Shown one piece after another: positions 33,801 to 45,600 of a stretch of 64,000 nucleotides of DNA. The translations under genes and the position numbers were made by a program. The stretch comes from Cafeteria roenbergensis. Taxonomy: Eukaryota; Sar; Bigyra; Bicosoecida; Cafeteriaceae. Below the pieces are notes generated by a model, which did not search any database, had not been told where the DNA came from, and worked only from the letters and a program-made list of their open reading frames with translations. The stretch's first letter is position 1. The number at the start of each line of letters is the position of its first letter. The stretch is from contig VLTN01000074.1 of NCBI GenBank assembly GCA_008330645.1, positions 62,001 through 126,000 of the forward strand, in the 5' to 3' direction.

Positions 33801-36414
33801 CGTGATCCGACCGCTGTCTCGCTTCGTGGCGTTGGCCCGATTCCCTTCGCAGGCTGTGAGTGTCTGTCAGGTGGCGTCTGTGTCCGGCTGGTCGGCGGGC
33901 GACGGTGTGGGCGGGGGATGATTGTGCCGCACATGCGGACGTCGATCAGTGGAGGTCGGCGTCGCATAGGCGGGCCCGAAGTGGCGCTGGTGTGGCATCC
34001 GTGCGACCTGATCCGACCGCTGTCTCGCTTCGTGGCGGTGGCCCGATTCCCTTCGCAGGCTGTGAGTGTCTGTCAGGTGGCGTCTGTGTCCGGCTGGTAG
34101 GCGGTCGACGGTGTCGGCGGGGGATGATTGTGCCGCACATGCGGACGTCGATCAGTGGAGGTCGGCGTCGCATAGGCGGGCCCGAAGTGGCGCTGGGGTG
34201 GCATCCGTGCGACGTGATCCGACCGCTGTCTCGCTTCGTGGCGGTCGCCCGATTGCCTTCGCAGGAAGTGAGTGTCTGTCAGGTGGCGTCTGTGTCCGGC
34301 TGGTAGGCGGTTGACGGTGTCGGCGGGGGATGATTGTGCCGCACACGCGGACGTCGATCAGTGGAGGTCGACATCGCAAAGGCGTGCCCGAAGTGGCGCT
34401 GGTGTGGCATCCGTGCGACGTGATCCGACCGCTGTCTCGCTTCGTGGCGGTGGCCCGATTGCCTTCGCAGGCCGTGAGTGTCTGTCAGGTGGCGTCTGTG
34501 TCCGGCTGGTCGGCGGTCGACGGTGTCGGCGGGGGATGATTGTGCCGCACATGCGGACGTCGATCAGTGGAGGTCGGCGTCGCATAGTCGGGCCCGAAGT
34601 GGCGCTGGTGTGGCATCCGTGCGACGTGATCCGACCGCTGTCTCGCTTCGTGGCGGTGGCCCGATTCCCTTCGCAGGAAGTGAGTGTCTGTCAGGTGGCG
34701 TCTGTGTCCGGCTGGTTGGCGGTCGACGGTGTGGGCGGGGGATGATTGTGCCGCGCATGCGGACGTCGATCAGTGGAGGTCGACGTCGCATAGGCGGGCC
34801 CGATGTGGCGCTGGGGTGGCATCCGTTCGACGAGATCCGACCGCTGTCTCTCATTGTGGCGGTGGCCCGATTGCCTTCGCAGTTTGTGAGTGTCTGTCAG
34901 GTGGCGTCTGTGTCCGGCTGGTAGGCGGTCGACGGTGTCGGCGGGGGATGATTGTGCCGCACATGCGGACGTCGATCAGTGGAGGTCGGCGTCGCATAGG
35001 CGGGCCCGATGTGGCGCTGGGGTGGCATCCGTGCGACGAGATCCGACCGCTGTCTCGCTTCGTGGCGGTGGCCCGATTGCCTTCGCAGGAAGTGAGTGTC
35101 TGTCAGGTGGCGTCTGTGTCCGGCTGGTAGGCGGTCGACGGTGTCGGCGGGGGATGATTGTGCCGCACATGCGGACGTCGATCAGTGGAGGTCGACATCG
35201 CAAAGGCGTGCCCGATGTGGCGCTGGTGTGGCATCCGTGCGACGTGATCCGACCGCTGTCTCGCTTCGTGGCGGTGGCCCGATTGCCTTCGCAGGCCGTG
35301 AGTGTCTGTCAGGTGGCGTCTGTGTCCGGCTGGTCGGCGGTCGACGGTGTCGGCGGGGGATGATTGTGCCGCACATGCGGACGTCGATCAGTGGAGGTCG
35401 GCGTCGCATAGGCGGGCCCGAAGTGGCGCTGGTGTGGCATCCGTGCGACGTGATCCGACCGCTGTCTCGCTTCGTGGCGGTGGCCCGATTGCCTTCGCAG
35501 GCCGTGAGTGTCTGTCAGGTGGCGTCTGTGTCCGGCTGGTCGGCGGTCGACGGTGTCGGCGGGGGATGATTGTGCCACACATGCGGACGTCGATCAGTGG
35601 AGGTCGGCGTCGCATGGGCGGGCCCGCAGTGGCGCTGGGGTGGCATCCGTGCGACACTTGTTGGAGGCGGTGTTGGCAGTATTCTGGTGATCGGCGGCAA
35701 GTGTTCCGTGTTTTGCGATGAGGCCGTGTTGACGCCTCCACTGGCTCCACGGTCACGTGCTCTGCCGTGGCCACATGCTGCTTCTGCATTTCGCGCCGCG
35801 ATGCTTTCGTTGCTGTCATTCGCACGCAGTCCGGACACACGGCGCTCTCTCTGGCGGCCAAGAACAAACGCCGTGACATCGTCATTGCTCTGCTGCGCGC
35901 TGGGGCGAGCCTAAAGCGGAAGGCAGCTGTGAGCGAGCGGCACTGTCGTCGGCTTCCTTGCCACGCCTGCTCTCGGGTTGTTTGCAAACCTGGAATGCAG
36001 CCAAGAGAGTCAGCGTTCATGCCTTCCGCCATCTCCCTTTCCGTTCTGGCCACCTGACTTCCACCTATCATGCAGGCCGGCAAATCCGTCGAGAGGTGGA
36101 TCAAGGACAGCTTCGGCGAAGACGAGGCGTGGCGGCTGCTCGAACACGCTCTTCTGGCCCGTGCAACGGCGGCCGAGGCGGCCAAACTGGCACTTGAAGC
36201 CACGCTGGCGCGGGAGCGCGAATCGGCCGCAGCTGCGCTTGAGACGGCCAAACTGGCACTTGAAGCCACGCTGGCGCGGGAGCGCGAATCGGCCGCGGCT
36301 GCACTTGAGACGGCCACTGCCGCCGCTGCTCGGGAGCGCGAATCGGCCGCCGCAACCCTGCGTCGGCTCACCGAACGCATCGCCGCCGTGGAGGCAACTG
36401 CGGACGCGATCTGA
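27883..36414 (+). CDS. ankyrin-repeat/coiled-coil protein, 277 aa, split by a satellite-filled intron
   Basis: Function unknown. Four exons: 27883-28176 (98 codons), 28379-28480 (34), 35830-35928 (33) and 36076-36414 (113 with stop). All introns are phase 0 with GTGAG donors and cgcag or tgcag acceptors. Exon 1 ends in an ankyrin repeat (MSLQQAAREGNTAEVLARL), exon 2 is another (ALVLAAGAGHLDTVEALAAN), exon 3 a third (SGHTALSLAAKNKRRDIVIA). Exon 4 is an Ala/Glu/Arg coiled coil with a 22-residue tandem duplication (AKLALEATLARERESAAAAL) and the stop. Intron 2 is 7349 bp, of which about 6600 bp is a 206-bp satellite in the sense orientation; other introns here are 100-900 bp. More ankyrin exons could hide in the 570 bp left of the array. 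The N-terminus is acidic and unremarkable, without the acylation signal of the sister gene at 1403-3369. Confidence 0.75.
29054..35655 (+). repeat. 206-bp satellite array, 32 units, inside an intron
   Basis: Thirty-two head-to-tail units, marked by the word GTGAGTGTCTGTCAG from 29063 to 35504. Spacing is 206 bp almost throughout (sometimes 207-208); two neighbouring units (starting 31333 and 31562) are 229 and 230 bp because of an internal insertion. By eye the units are mostly over 90% alike, with units right of about 33240 more uniform. Each unit holds a pyrimidine tract ending in ttcgcag, three variable bases (gaa, ctt, ggt, agt, gct, ttt or gcc), then GTGAGTGT. Since 206 is not a multiple of 3 and stops are rare, long reading frames occur on both strands; they rotate frame every unit and look like no known protein. 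No terminal inverted repeats, target-site duplication or transposase is present. Confidence 0.97.
36181..36312 (+). repeat. 66-bp coding duplication
   Basis: Two nearly identical 66-bp copies (36181-36246, 36247-36312) encode two 22-residue coiled-coil segments in the last exon of the ankyrin gene. They differ at only two or three bases, indicating a recent in-frame duplication of three heptads plus one residue. Confidence 0.9.
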
Positions 36415-36454
36415 CGCGTGCGGCTCACAGCCCTGCTTCATCCAGGAGCACTCA

Positions 36455-36501
<47 letters not shown>

Positions 36502-36699
36502 CTCGCGCGCCCTCTCTCGGCCCCACCCTTGCGCCTCGCAATTCGCTGGGCGGGCACAGTCACACGCGTGTGTGGTCAGCCTTGCCTGCTTGTGACTGCG
36601 CCGTTGCTGTACGCGTGTTTGACACCCAAGGGCAATCCTGACTCACAAGCCGCCCAGCCACCAGCCGCCACGGACGCCATCAGGCCCATCGTTGATCCA
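36415..36699. other. convergent spacer with (CT)n microsatellite
   Basis: This lies between the stops of the ankyrin gene and the giant membrane-protein gene. A CT dinucleotide run of about 38 bp occupies 36459-36496. No gene is seen. Confidence 0.6.
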
Positions 36700-39631
36700 T
36701 CACACAGACATCATCAACAACGCCGCGTGCGCCTCCTCCAGCGCAGCGTACAGCGCCGTCAACGCGGCGTCGGTGAACAGCCCAGCCTTCCCCATCAGGC
36801 CCCGATCGCGAAGCAGTCGCGTGAGCGTCGCTCTGCCCATCGGCCGGTAGCAGAGCGCACGGGGTCCGGCGTCATCCAGCAGCGCCCTGGCCAGCGCAAC
36901 GGCAGGCATGTGGCCGTTGCACCGCCACGCGTCGCTCATCGCTAGCCACCACAGGGCCCCCAGGGCTCCTCCCGCCGAAACCGCCGCCACCCGGCCGAAC
37001 AGAAACCGCAGGCCGCCGCCGTGCGCGAAGGGGACCATCATTGCGGGCGACGGACTACGCGCCGCGAAACCGCCGCCTAGTCCACCGCTGCGGCGGCGGC
37101 CGCCAGCGTCTGTCGATGCGTCAGATGCGGAGTCGGTGTCCGACCCCGCGCTGTCTCCAACGACGCCACCAGCACCGTCAGCACCGCCACAGTCACCTGC
37201 CACACCAGCACCAGCACCAGCTCCAACAGCACCAGCACGAGTGACACCAGCACCAGCTGCAGCACCAGCACAAGCACCGGCCAGGCCGCTCAACTGCCGC
37301 GCTGTGCTGCCGCCGGCAGAGCCACACCCCTCCCGCCGCCGCCACGCGTCAAACCACGCTTCAACGCCATCGAGACTCGCAGCGGCGGCGCCAGTGCCGC
37401 AGACCACATCCACCAGCACGCGCTCGTCGAGCAGCCACGTGTCGCGGTTTCGCAGCTCTGCTCGGCGGTTTCGCTCATCACGCAGCTCTGCCTCCACTTC
37501 CGGCAGCCGCCTGGCGAGCAACGCCTGTGTCTCTGACGACCACAGCAACCGCCGGAGTCGCTCGGTCGTGTCAAAGTCTGGCGTGATCCCAACCTCCTCT
37601 GCCCCGACCTCCAGGTAGAGCCCATTCAGCTCTACCACCTTCTTCGTCCTCGGTGCCTCGGCCACGGCTCTGCCGTCCCGAAACTCGACGCTGACCCCGA
37701 AACCGCGGCCAAACACGTCGCCCTCGTTGCGGCGTCTGACCCGCATGACGCCGCGCCGGTACCGAACTCTGACGGCCACAGACGATCGAACCTCAAGCTC
37801 CAGCGTGGCCCCACCGCCGCCGCCACGCGGGTCGCGGGTGGTGCCAATGCCGTCTCTCACTTCGTGAACCTCCTCCCGCTCTACCGGCAGAGCCACTTCG
37901 AAGCCGTTGAGGGCGCGAAGCTGCCTTCTGAGCAGGCGGCGCCCGGCGATGGCAGGGTCGGCGTTGCGCCCGATGAGAGCCGGCAAGTCCTCGTCCCAGA
38001 GGGTGACCGCGGCGTCGCAGTCGTCGAACGCTAGCAGGCAGCGCCACGGAAACGGGGCCACGCTGAGCGACCCGAAGCGCGAAGTGGACGGCTCTGCACC
38101 GTCCGGCAGAGCCCCGTCCCAGAACACGTCCGGGCCTTCCAAGGTGGTTTCGACCCACCTACGCAGCGCCTCGACCTGCGGCGGCGCTCTGGCGTGCTGG
38201 AGGGATCGCGACGGCGGGAAGGCCGCTGCCTCTGCCTTGATGGTGGTCCATCGTCGGGCGGTTTCGCGTCCGCATCCCCGGCTCAACACACCGTCCCAGA
38301 ACGCGATCCATAGCCGTGAAACCGCCTCCGCCCCGGGGTCCCAGGCATCCTTGCCGGACGACGTCAGCAGCGAGGACAGGGGCCCCAGAGGGGGCCCTTG
38401 AGCGACCCCGGTCGCCCGTTCGCCCGATGCCGCGCCGCCAGCACCGTCAGAGCCGTCAGCGGCCTCTCTGCCACCGCTCGAGGCGCCGGCGCCGGTCACT
38501 GCACCGGCTTCCAGCATGCGCGGTTTCGCGGACTTGGTCGATCGTCGCGCGGAGTCGCTCGGACCGACTGCGAGTGCCATTTGCAGGAGCGACGACTGCT
38601 CTGCCAGCTCTGCAACAAGGACGTTGACCGGCTCTGCCGGTAGATCGCGGAAGTTGGAGCTGTTTCGGCCACCGGCCCTGCGCCTGCGCGCTGCGCCAGC
38701 GGGAGGGTCTGACTCCGGGTCTGACCCCGCGCTGTCCGTTGAGTACTCAAGCGACGACGACGACGATGATGGTGCAAAGTCCGATTCAAGCGTGCGCCTG
38801 CGAAGTTGCTCTGCCGCCGCTGCCAGCTCCGCGCGGATGATGGTCCTCGCCAGGGGCGTGACGTCGGCACGCTGCTCTGCTGAGGCTGTTTCGTCCGTTG
38901 CATCCGGGGACGCCACGGCGAAGTGGCTCTGCCCAAACTGCAGAATGTTCCAGGCGCCGGCGACGTCGCGGCGAAACCGCGGGTGGGACTGGGCGTAGGC
39001 AGCGACCGCCGACGCAGCTGCCGCCACCCCGATCGCAGCCGTCACGACGACTGCGGCGACGTCGGCAAATGCGAGCGAGTCAGTGACTGCAGCGTCAGCT
39101 GCTGCAGTTGCCGATACGTCGGCGGGGGCGGTCACGAGGCCAGCCACCATCAGCAGAGCCAGCGTGATGGTCCAGAGCTCTGCCAGCAGAGCATCGGAAG
39201 GATTCTCGAAGAGCGTCGAGGATGACGTCACCACAGCCCTGGCGGCGGCCGAAGCGGCATCACTTGCCACGTTGCTGTCCCCGGGGAAGTCGCTCAGGGC
39301 TGCGGTTTCGTCGCCATCACGCGCAGCATCGGCAGAGCCCTTGCTGCGGTTGCAGTTGTATGCGCTGCTGCACGGGCACCACCCCGGCCAATACTTTGGC
39401 CGGCTGCGCTGCGACCGCGTTCCACGGCGACTGCACTGCAGGCAGCGAGTGACAGCCCAGCAGCAACTGCAACTGCAACAGATCCGATGTAGCGCGATAG
39501 ACCAACACTGCGACACGGCCAGGCAGAGCCACACAGTGGCAGCAAGACGGCAGGACGGCGGTTTCGAGAGCTGCCGCCTCCTCTGGCGCGGGTGGAGCTG
39601 CTTCTGGGGCGGCGGCTGCCCGAGCTGCTCG

Positions 39632-39672
<41 letters not shown>

Positions 39673-42600
39673 GTGCTGGTGCTGTTGCAATGGCTGCTGC
39701 CGGCGGCGGTTGGCTGAATCGTCGGATATAGCGGCCGCCACGTCAGAGGCACGACCGCTATGACGGCTCGTCGGAGCGTCTGCTGACTGGGAGGTGACCG
39801 ACAACAGATGGGGGAGTGATGGGGGGTTGATACAACACGGCAGGCACGACCACCACTCCTTGCGCTGCGTGCTCCTGTGCGAGCGGTTGCAGTTGCAGCC
39901 GCTCTGGCGGCTACTGGACCGACATCGCGCGCAGCTGCAGCAAAGCTTGGAGCAGAGTTGACACACTCGGCAGGACAACAGCGACGACGACGATGACGAC
40001 GAGCCATTGGCTGAGAGGCACCACACTGGCACCAGGAATCGGCGTAATATTGTGCCGGTTTGCGCCTGCGGCCAGATCCAGAGAGCCAGCGCGGCGGAGA
40101 TTGCGGTTGCAGTGGCCTGTTGCGTCACCGGCTCTCGCCAGAGCAGGTGGTGGACCATCAGCAAGACGATGACAGCGGCTGTCGCTATGGCCAGTCCTTG
40201 TCGCATCACAGACGAGAAAACAATCGTGACGGCGTGCAGGGGGCTTGCGAGCGACGTCGTGTCGCGCTTCATGGCAGAAGCGTATCGCCGCTGCTCGGTG
40301 GTTTGCGACCACCTTGTCACTTCGGCATCGTCCACAGCGAGCACGAGGGCGCCTTGATAGGCTTCCGATCGACAGCAGATGCCGCACTGACGCCACGCGA
40401 TGCGCCACTCGGCGTCAGACGTCAACACTGACCGCGAAACCGCCGCTCGCATCTGCATCTCTTGCCGACGCTGCGCCCTGCGAGATCGGCTTGACCGGCC
40501 ATTGACGCCCGCCTGATAGACGGATCCACGCGTCGAAGTGCCTCGGCAGCAATGACCATCACTGGAGCTGCGATTGACACACCAGCTGCTTCTGCAACTG
40601 CAACTGCAGCAGCGACTGCGGCTGCGACTGCTGCCAGAACCAGATGCGGATCCGGAACCGAACCCATCGCAGCAACCCTGCCTGCCAGCCTGCAGCCCGC
40701 AGCAGTAGTAACAGCAGCAGACCCAGCGACAGCAGCAGCTGACATACACGCAGCAGCAACAGACACGTCGGCACAGGCACGCCGACGCTTGACGCGCGAA
40801 ACCGCGCTTGGCGGCTCTGCCCGAAGAACCGGTGCACACTTCGCAGGCGCGATCTCCGCAGCAGTCGCCGGTGCAAGTGTCCGTTGCACGTGCTGCAACT
40901 GCGGCTCCTCCGGCGGCCGTGCCTGCCTTCAGGCCTGGGCTCAGCTGAGCCGCCGTTGCGGCAGCCCCAATGGCTCTGCCGCCAGCGGTTTCGCCGCGAC
41001 GTGGGGCATTTGCCAACACTGGGATCAGGCCGAAGAGACCATCACTCTCGTATCCGTCAGCGATTCCGTTGCCAGAGTCGCTCTCATCGTCACTGCTCGT
41101 GCTGTGAGACGAGAAGCTGATACGGTCTTGACTGCCAAGTGATGGATCGGCACCTGACCGAGATTCATCGTCCCGACGTCGCTTGACAGGCAAGGGTGGC
41201 AGGTTGCTCCGCGCGCGGACAGCAGCCTCAATCTCCGCACGACGAGCCTCCGCCTCCGCCTCACGTCGTGCCTCAAGCTGCAACTGCAACTCTCGCGAAA
41301 CCGCTGCGGCAGCCGCCGCATCCGCAGCCGCAATCGCTTTGGAGTCGGCAGCAGCTGCTGCGGCGGCAGCCTCGGCGGCACGTTTCGCCGCGGTTGCGTC
41401 ATGGTGAAGCCTCGTCATCCGTCTGCCCTGCGGCGTCAGAAGGCGGGATCCGGTAAAGCCATAGCCGGCAGAGCTGTGGAACGCACGCAGGCTGCCAGCA
41501 GAGGCAGCGCGAGGGCCGTGGGCAGGCACGGACGTCGCAGCGGTGGTCAGCTGACGGCCTCTGGTGAAACCGCTGGGGGTGGACAAGGGGTGATGACCAC
41601 CATCAGCTGACGGGCTCTGCCCGGTCCGGGTCGGCGCGCGACTGCCGAGGGCGCGGTGCGCCTGAGCGACGATGCCTGCAGTCTGGGGTCGCTGGGGGGC
41701 CCCAAACAGGGCCCCAATGCTCTCGCGTCGGCCGTTCCGAGCGGCTGAAGAGTTGTGCTGGTGGAAGGATCTCCCCTTTATTGCAGAGCCACTTCGACCA
41801 ACATCTCGCCGCATCCGTGGGCTGTGACGGCCGCGCGACCGGTCATAAGCCTGTGCGGCGCTGGTGGTCGACACGGTTGCCGGTCGTGCAGCCATCAGGA
41901 CTTGATGCACAACTGATGTGCGTCTGACTGGAACCCGACGTGGCTTGGGCCCGTGCTCGGCTGGCAGAGCCCGCTGGCCGGCGGGACGCAACTCGAGCGG
42001 CCAGTCGACGGCGTTGGCTCGGCCGGCCACCACAGCCCTGGCGACGTCAACGGCAGAGCCGCGTCGACTCCGGAAGGGTCGTGGCTGCGAAGTCGCTCTG
42101 CCGTCGACGTCTGAGGCCGGTTGAGACATGCGGTGTCTCGCTCGGAGTCGCTCGACCTTTCTCGCGAAACCGCCACGGATGGTGGTCTTTTTCCAAAAGA
42201 GTGGTTCGCCTGACGGCGCGCAGTCTAGGGCAGCGACCCGACGACAAACATCGACCATCACCGGCACATCAGAGCCATCCCGACGACCGCTGGTGTCGCC
42301 GTCAGCCGTCGCACCCAACCCATCGGATTTGAAAGCAAAACCCCATGCGGCATAACGTTCCGCCGGGTCAGCTGACTGGGAGCACGCTGTGTCGCTCGAG
42401 TCCGTCGCTCTGTCGCCGACACCGGCTGAATCGCGAGCAGGGTGCTGAGGTGATCCAGCCGCGGGCGCGCCTGGCTTAAGCGACTCACTGGGCGAACGAG
42501 CTGCATCGCTGGGCGACGCGGCGCGAGGCGGACGGCGGCCCGCAAGCGGTTTCGCGCTCACTGTCCCATTTGGGAACTCGATCCACCGGCGATGCCGCGA

Positions 42601-45600
42601 AACCGCCAGCGCAACGGATGTAGGTCCACCCTCGGCCGCAGACGTCAGCGCCGACACCGCTGCCTCGGCTTTCCGCTGCGAAATCAGCGGTTTCGCCAGC
42701 GTATCTCCCGGCTCTGCCATGGCTCTGCCGCCTCTCGCCTCGTGCATTGATCGATCGTCGGCTTCTACCAGCGGCAGGCGCCACAGCGGACGGTTGTCAC
42801 ATCGGTACAGCGCAGAGCAGGCAGAACGACGTCGGCGTGATTGGCTGATGACCCTCTCAGCGGCTCTGCCGCCGTCGCACCGTCGCATGGCGGCAAGCAG
42901 CTCTGCCGGAATGACCCATGGTCCGTCAGCTGACGGCGACACGGAATCAGCTGACGAAGACAGCGACGATGACGCGGCCATGACTGGGGCCGCAAACTCG
43001 TGATCTGACGATGACTGGTTCGAGACCCACACTTGACGTTCCGTCTGATGGGAGAGTGACTGAGCAGAGACCCCACCCCCATCGCCGCCGCCGCTGTCTC
43101 CGGCATCCGCAGCGGCCCGCGCTGACCGCTGGCCTGACGCCCTGCCCGTTGCAGGCGCTGTCGTCAGCGTCGTCGTCGTCGTGGTCGTCGTCGTCGTGGT
43201 CGTCGTCGTCGTCGTCGACACTTTCGGCTGGGCAAGCGGAGTCAGCTGATGGCGGAGTTTTTGGGCCACTTCGTCGACGGCAGAGCCTCTTCGCTGTCGG
43301 GGCCGCACTACTGAAGTGGTTGATTGCGGACTGAACCACTCGTGATTGCCCGCTGACTGCTCGGCGTCCGGGGCAGGCACGCGGCTGGCAACCGCTGCCC
43401 GCACAGCGGTTTCGTCGTCAGCTGCTCGAATCACAGCTCTGCCAGCAGCACGTGACTCGGTGTCAGTACCTGCCACCGCCTGTTGCAGCTGCTGCGTGAT
43501 GGACAAACGACGCCCATTACCGACCCGATGACGGTCCATGGATCTGCCAGCAGCAGCAGCGCCACCACCCTCGAACCCGCAATCTCCACGCACGGGGGCT
43601 GCGCAAACATCATCATGAGGATTCGCAGTTGCAGTTGCAGTTGCAGTTGAGGAACCATGCCTGCCTGCTCCTCGGAAGGGCACAACAGCGGACGCAGAAG
43701 CGTCGCTCCTTGCTTCATCGTTGGAAGCAGCAGCAGAAGCAGCAGCCGTGGCTGCGGCGGCGGCGGCAGCAGTGGCGGCAGCGCGGCCAGCACTAGCGCC
43801 ACCGGCACTAGCGCCACCGGCTCCAGCACCTGCAGCAGCGGCGGCGTCAGCGGGTTTCGCGTCCGCAGACGGTTCGCTCAGGGGCGTTGCTTGCCGAAGG
43901 GCCCACGACTGTGACCGGTCCATGACACGCAGCTGATGCTCTGATGATGACGCCGGCTGGGGCAACTGCGGGTCCGCATGCGCTCCGAGCACCATGTGAC
44001 CGTCACGATGGGTCACTCGCTTGGCTGACCGCCGCCCGTTGGCTCTGCCGATGAGTCTCTTTGCACGGTTTCGCATGCGTTGCGCCCTCGCCGCAGCCGC
44101 CGCCGCCGCCGCCGCCTCCGTCGCTGTGGGGGTGGGCACGTCCACAGCGCCGTAGCGAGTGAGGATGTAGAGGTGAAGTGGAAGTGGGACCAACATCAGA
44201 AGCAGAGCAAGCAGAGCCATCGCGAGGGGGAGCGAGTACGCTTCGCTCTGCGCGCAGTCACACGCCCATCGTCTGGCGAACGGAATCGGCAGAGCTCTGC
44301 CCGTTGACGGGAGTTGCTCAACGCACGACGCGAGGCCAGGGAGCTCTGCCGATGCCGGTGGGAAGGATCCAGGCGGGATCAGTGCGAGAGACGCTTCGGC
44401 TTTGGCAATGGCTGCGGCAACGGTCGCGGGGTCAGACGACCCGCCCTCTGACGTGGCGACGATGGCGTCTCTGGTTTCAATGAACTCCGCGTAGCTCCGC
44501 ACCACGGTCAGACCCGCGGCCCTCGCTCGTTGTGACTCAACCGTCGACGTCGACGCCACTGACCACGCGATCTGGGGAGCACACGCCAGCACCATCCACA
44601 CTGACCGCGAAACCGGGACCAACATCAGCAGAGCCACGTGAAGTGTCCGTTGAAGGAGCTCTGCCCAACCCGCGCTGCGGGGCCCAAAGACGCGAAGCAT
44701 TCGCTTGGCACGCGAAACCGCTTCTGCTGACGGCAGCTCTGCCCTGTTGTGGTCGTCACCGTCTGACCCAGCGACCGGCTCCTCGATACCGGCTCTGCCG
44801 TAACAGCAGCAGAGCGGGTGGCTGCATGTGATGCACCGTCCAACGCACAGCAGGGCTCTTCCAGCGGTTTCGCACGCCGGCTGGCAGAGCGGTTTGCTCC
44901 AGCGCTTGGCATGCAGCTCTGCCAGTGACTCGCCCTCCTCCTGGAGTGTTTTGGCGTCGTCAGCGGTGATGCGACGTGACAGGCATGCCTCCGAGAGACC
45001 CATCGTGACGGAAATGAGCACGGCAACGGCGCAAAGAATCGCCGCCCAGACGTCGGCCGGAACTGCAGGCACCACGTACGGAAGGTCAACTGCAACCACG
45101 CCAAGCAGCCATGCCACAGCTGGCCAACTCCTGGCCAGACCGATCCCTCCACCGACGCTGAGCAACGCCTGCGCCAACTGCAACCCCAGCACGGCGATGC
45201 GACCACGCGAAGTGTGGAGGCAGGCATGAGCGACGTCGCTGCCGCACCGGCTCCAGCGACACACACACGCGGCCACGCCTCTGCAACACTGGCAGCGGCG
45301 CGATTCCTGGCCGTGGTCGCTTGTGGCGAAACCGCCGACATCGTCTTCTTCCTCAAAACCTCCAATGGCGGTGAAACCGCCTTTGGCGAAACCGCGGTGT
45401 GCACGGTCGGCAGAGCTGGGTCGGTCCGAGCGGGCAGCGGCGGTGCCGCCGGCAGAGCCGGGACGGCTTCGCGATCCGCTGCGTTGCCGCTGTATCCCTG
45501 GCAACCGGTCACCGCTGTTGCTGTTGCGGCTGCTGTTGCTGGCTGGACCGGGGTGCGCGGTGCAATCGCATGCCGTTTTGACGAAGGACCAACATCCAGT

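Noticed and set aside
29054-35655. Long reading frames within the satellite on both strands, up to about 560 codons
   Set aside because: The unit length of 206 is not a multiple of 3, so a translated product would change frame each unit; openness is explained by lack of stops in the unit. Flanking ankyrin exons make it an intron.
29054-35655. CRISPR-like or transposon array
   Set aside because: The whole 206-bp unit is conserved with no alternation of short repeats and unique spacers; there are no inverted ends, no target duplication and no transposase.
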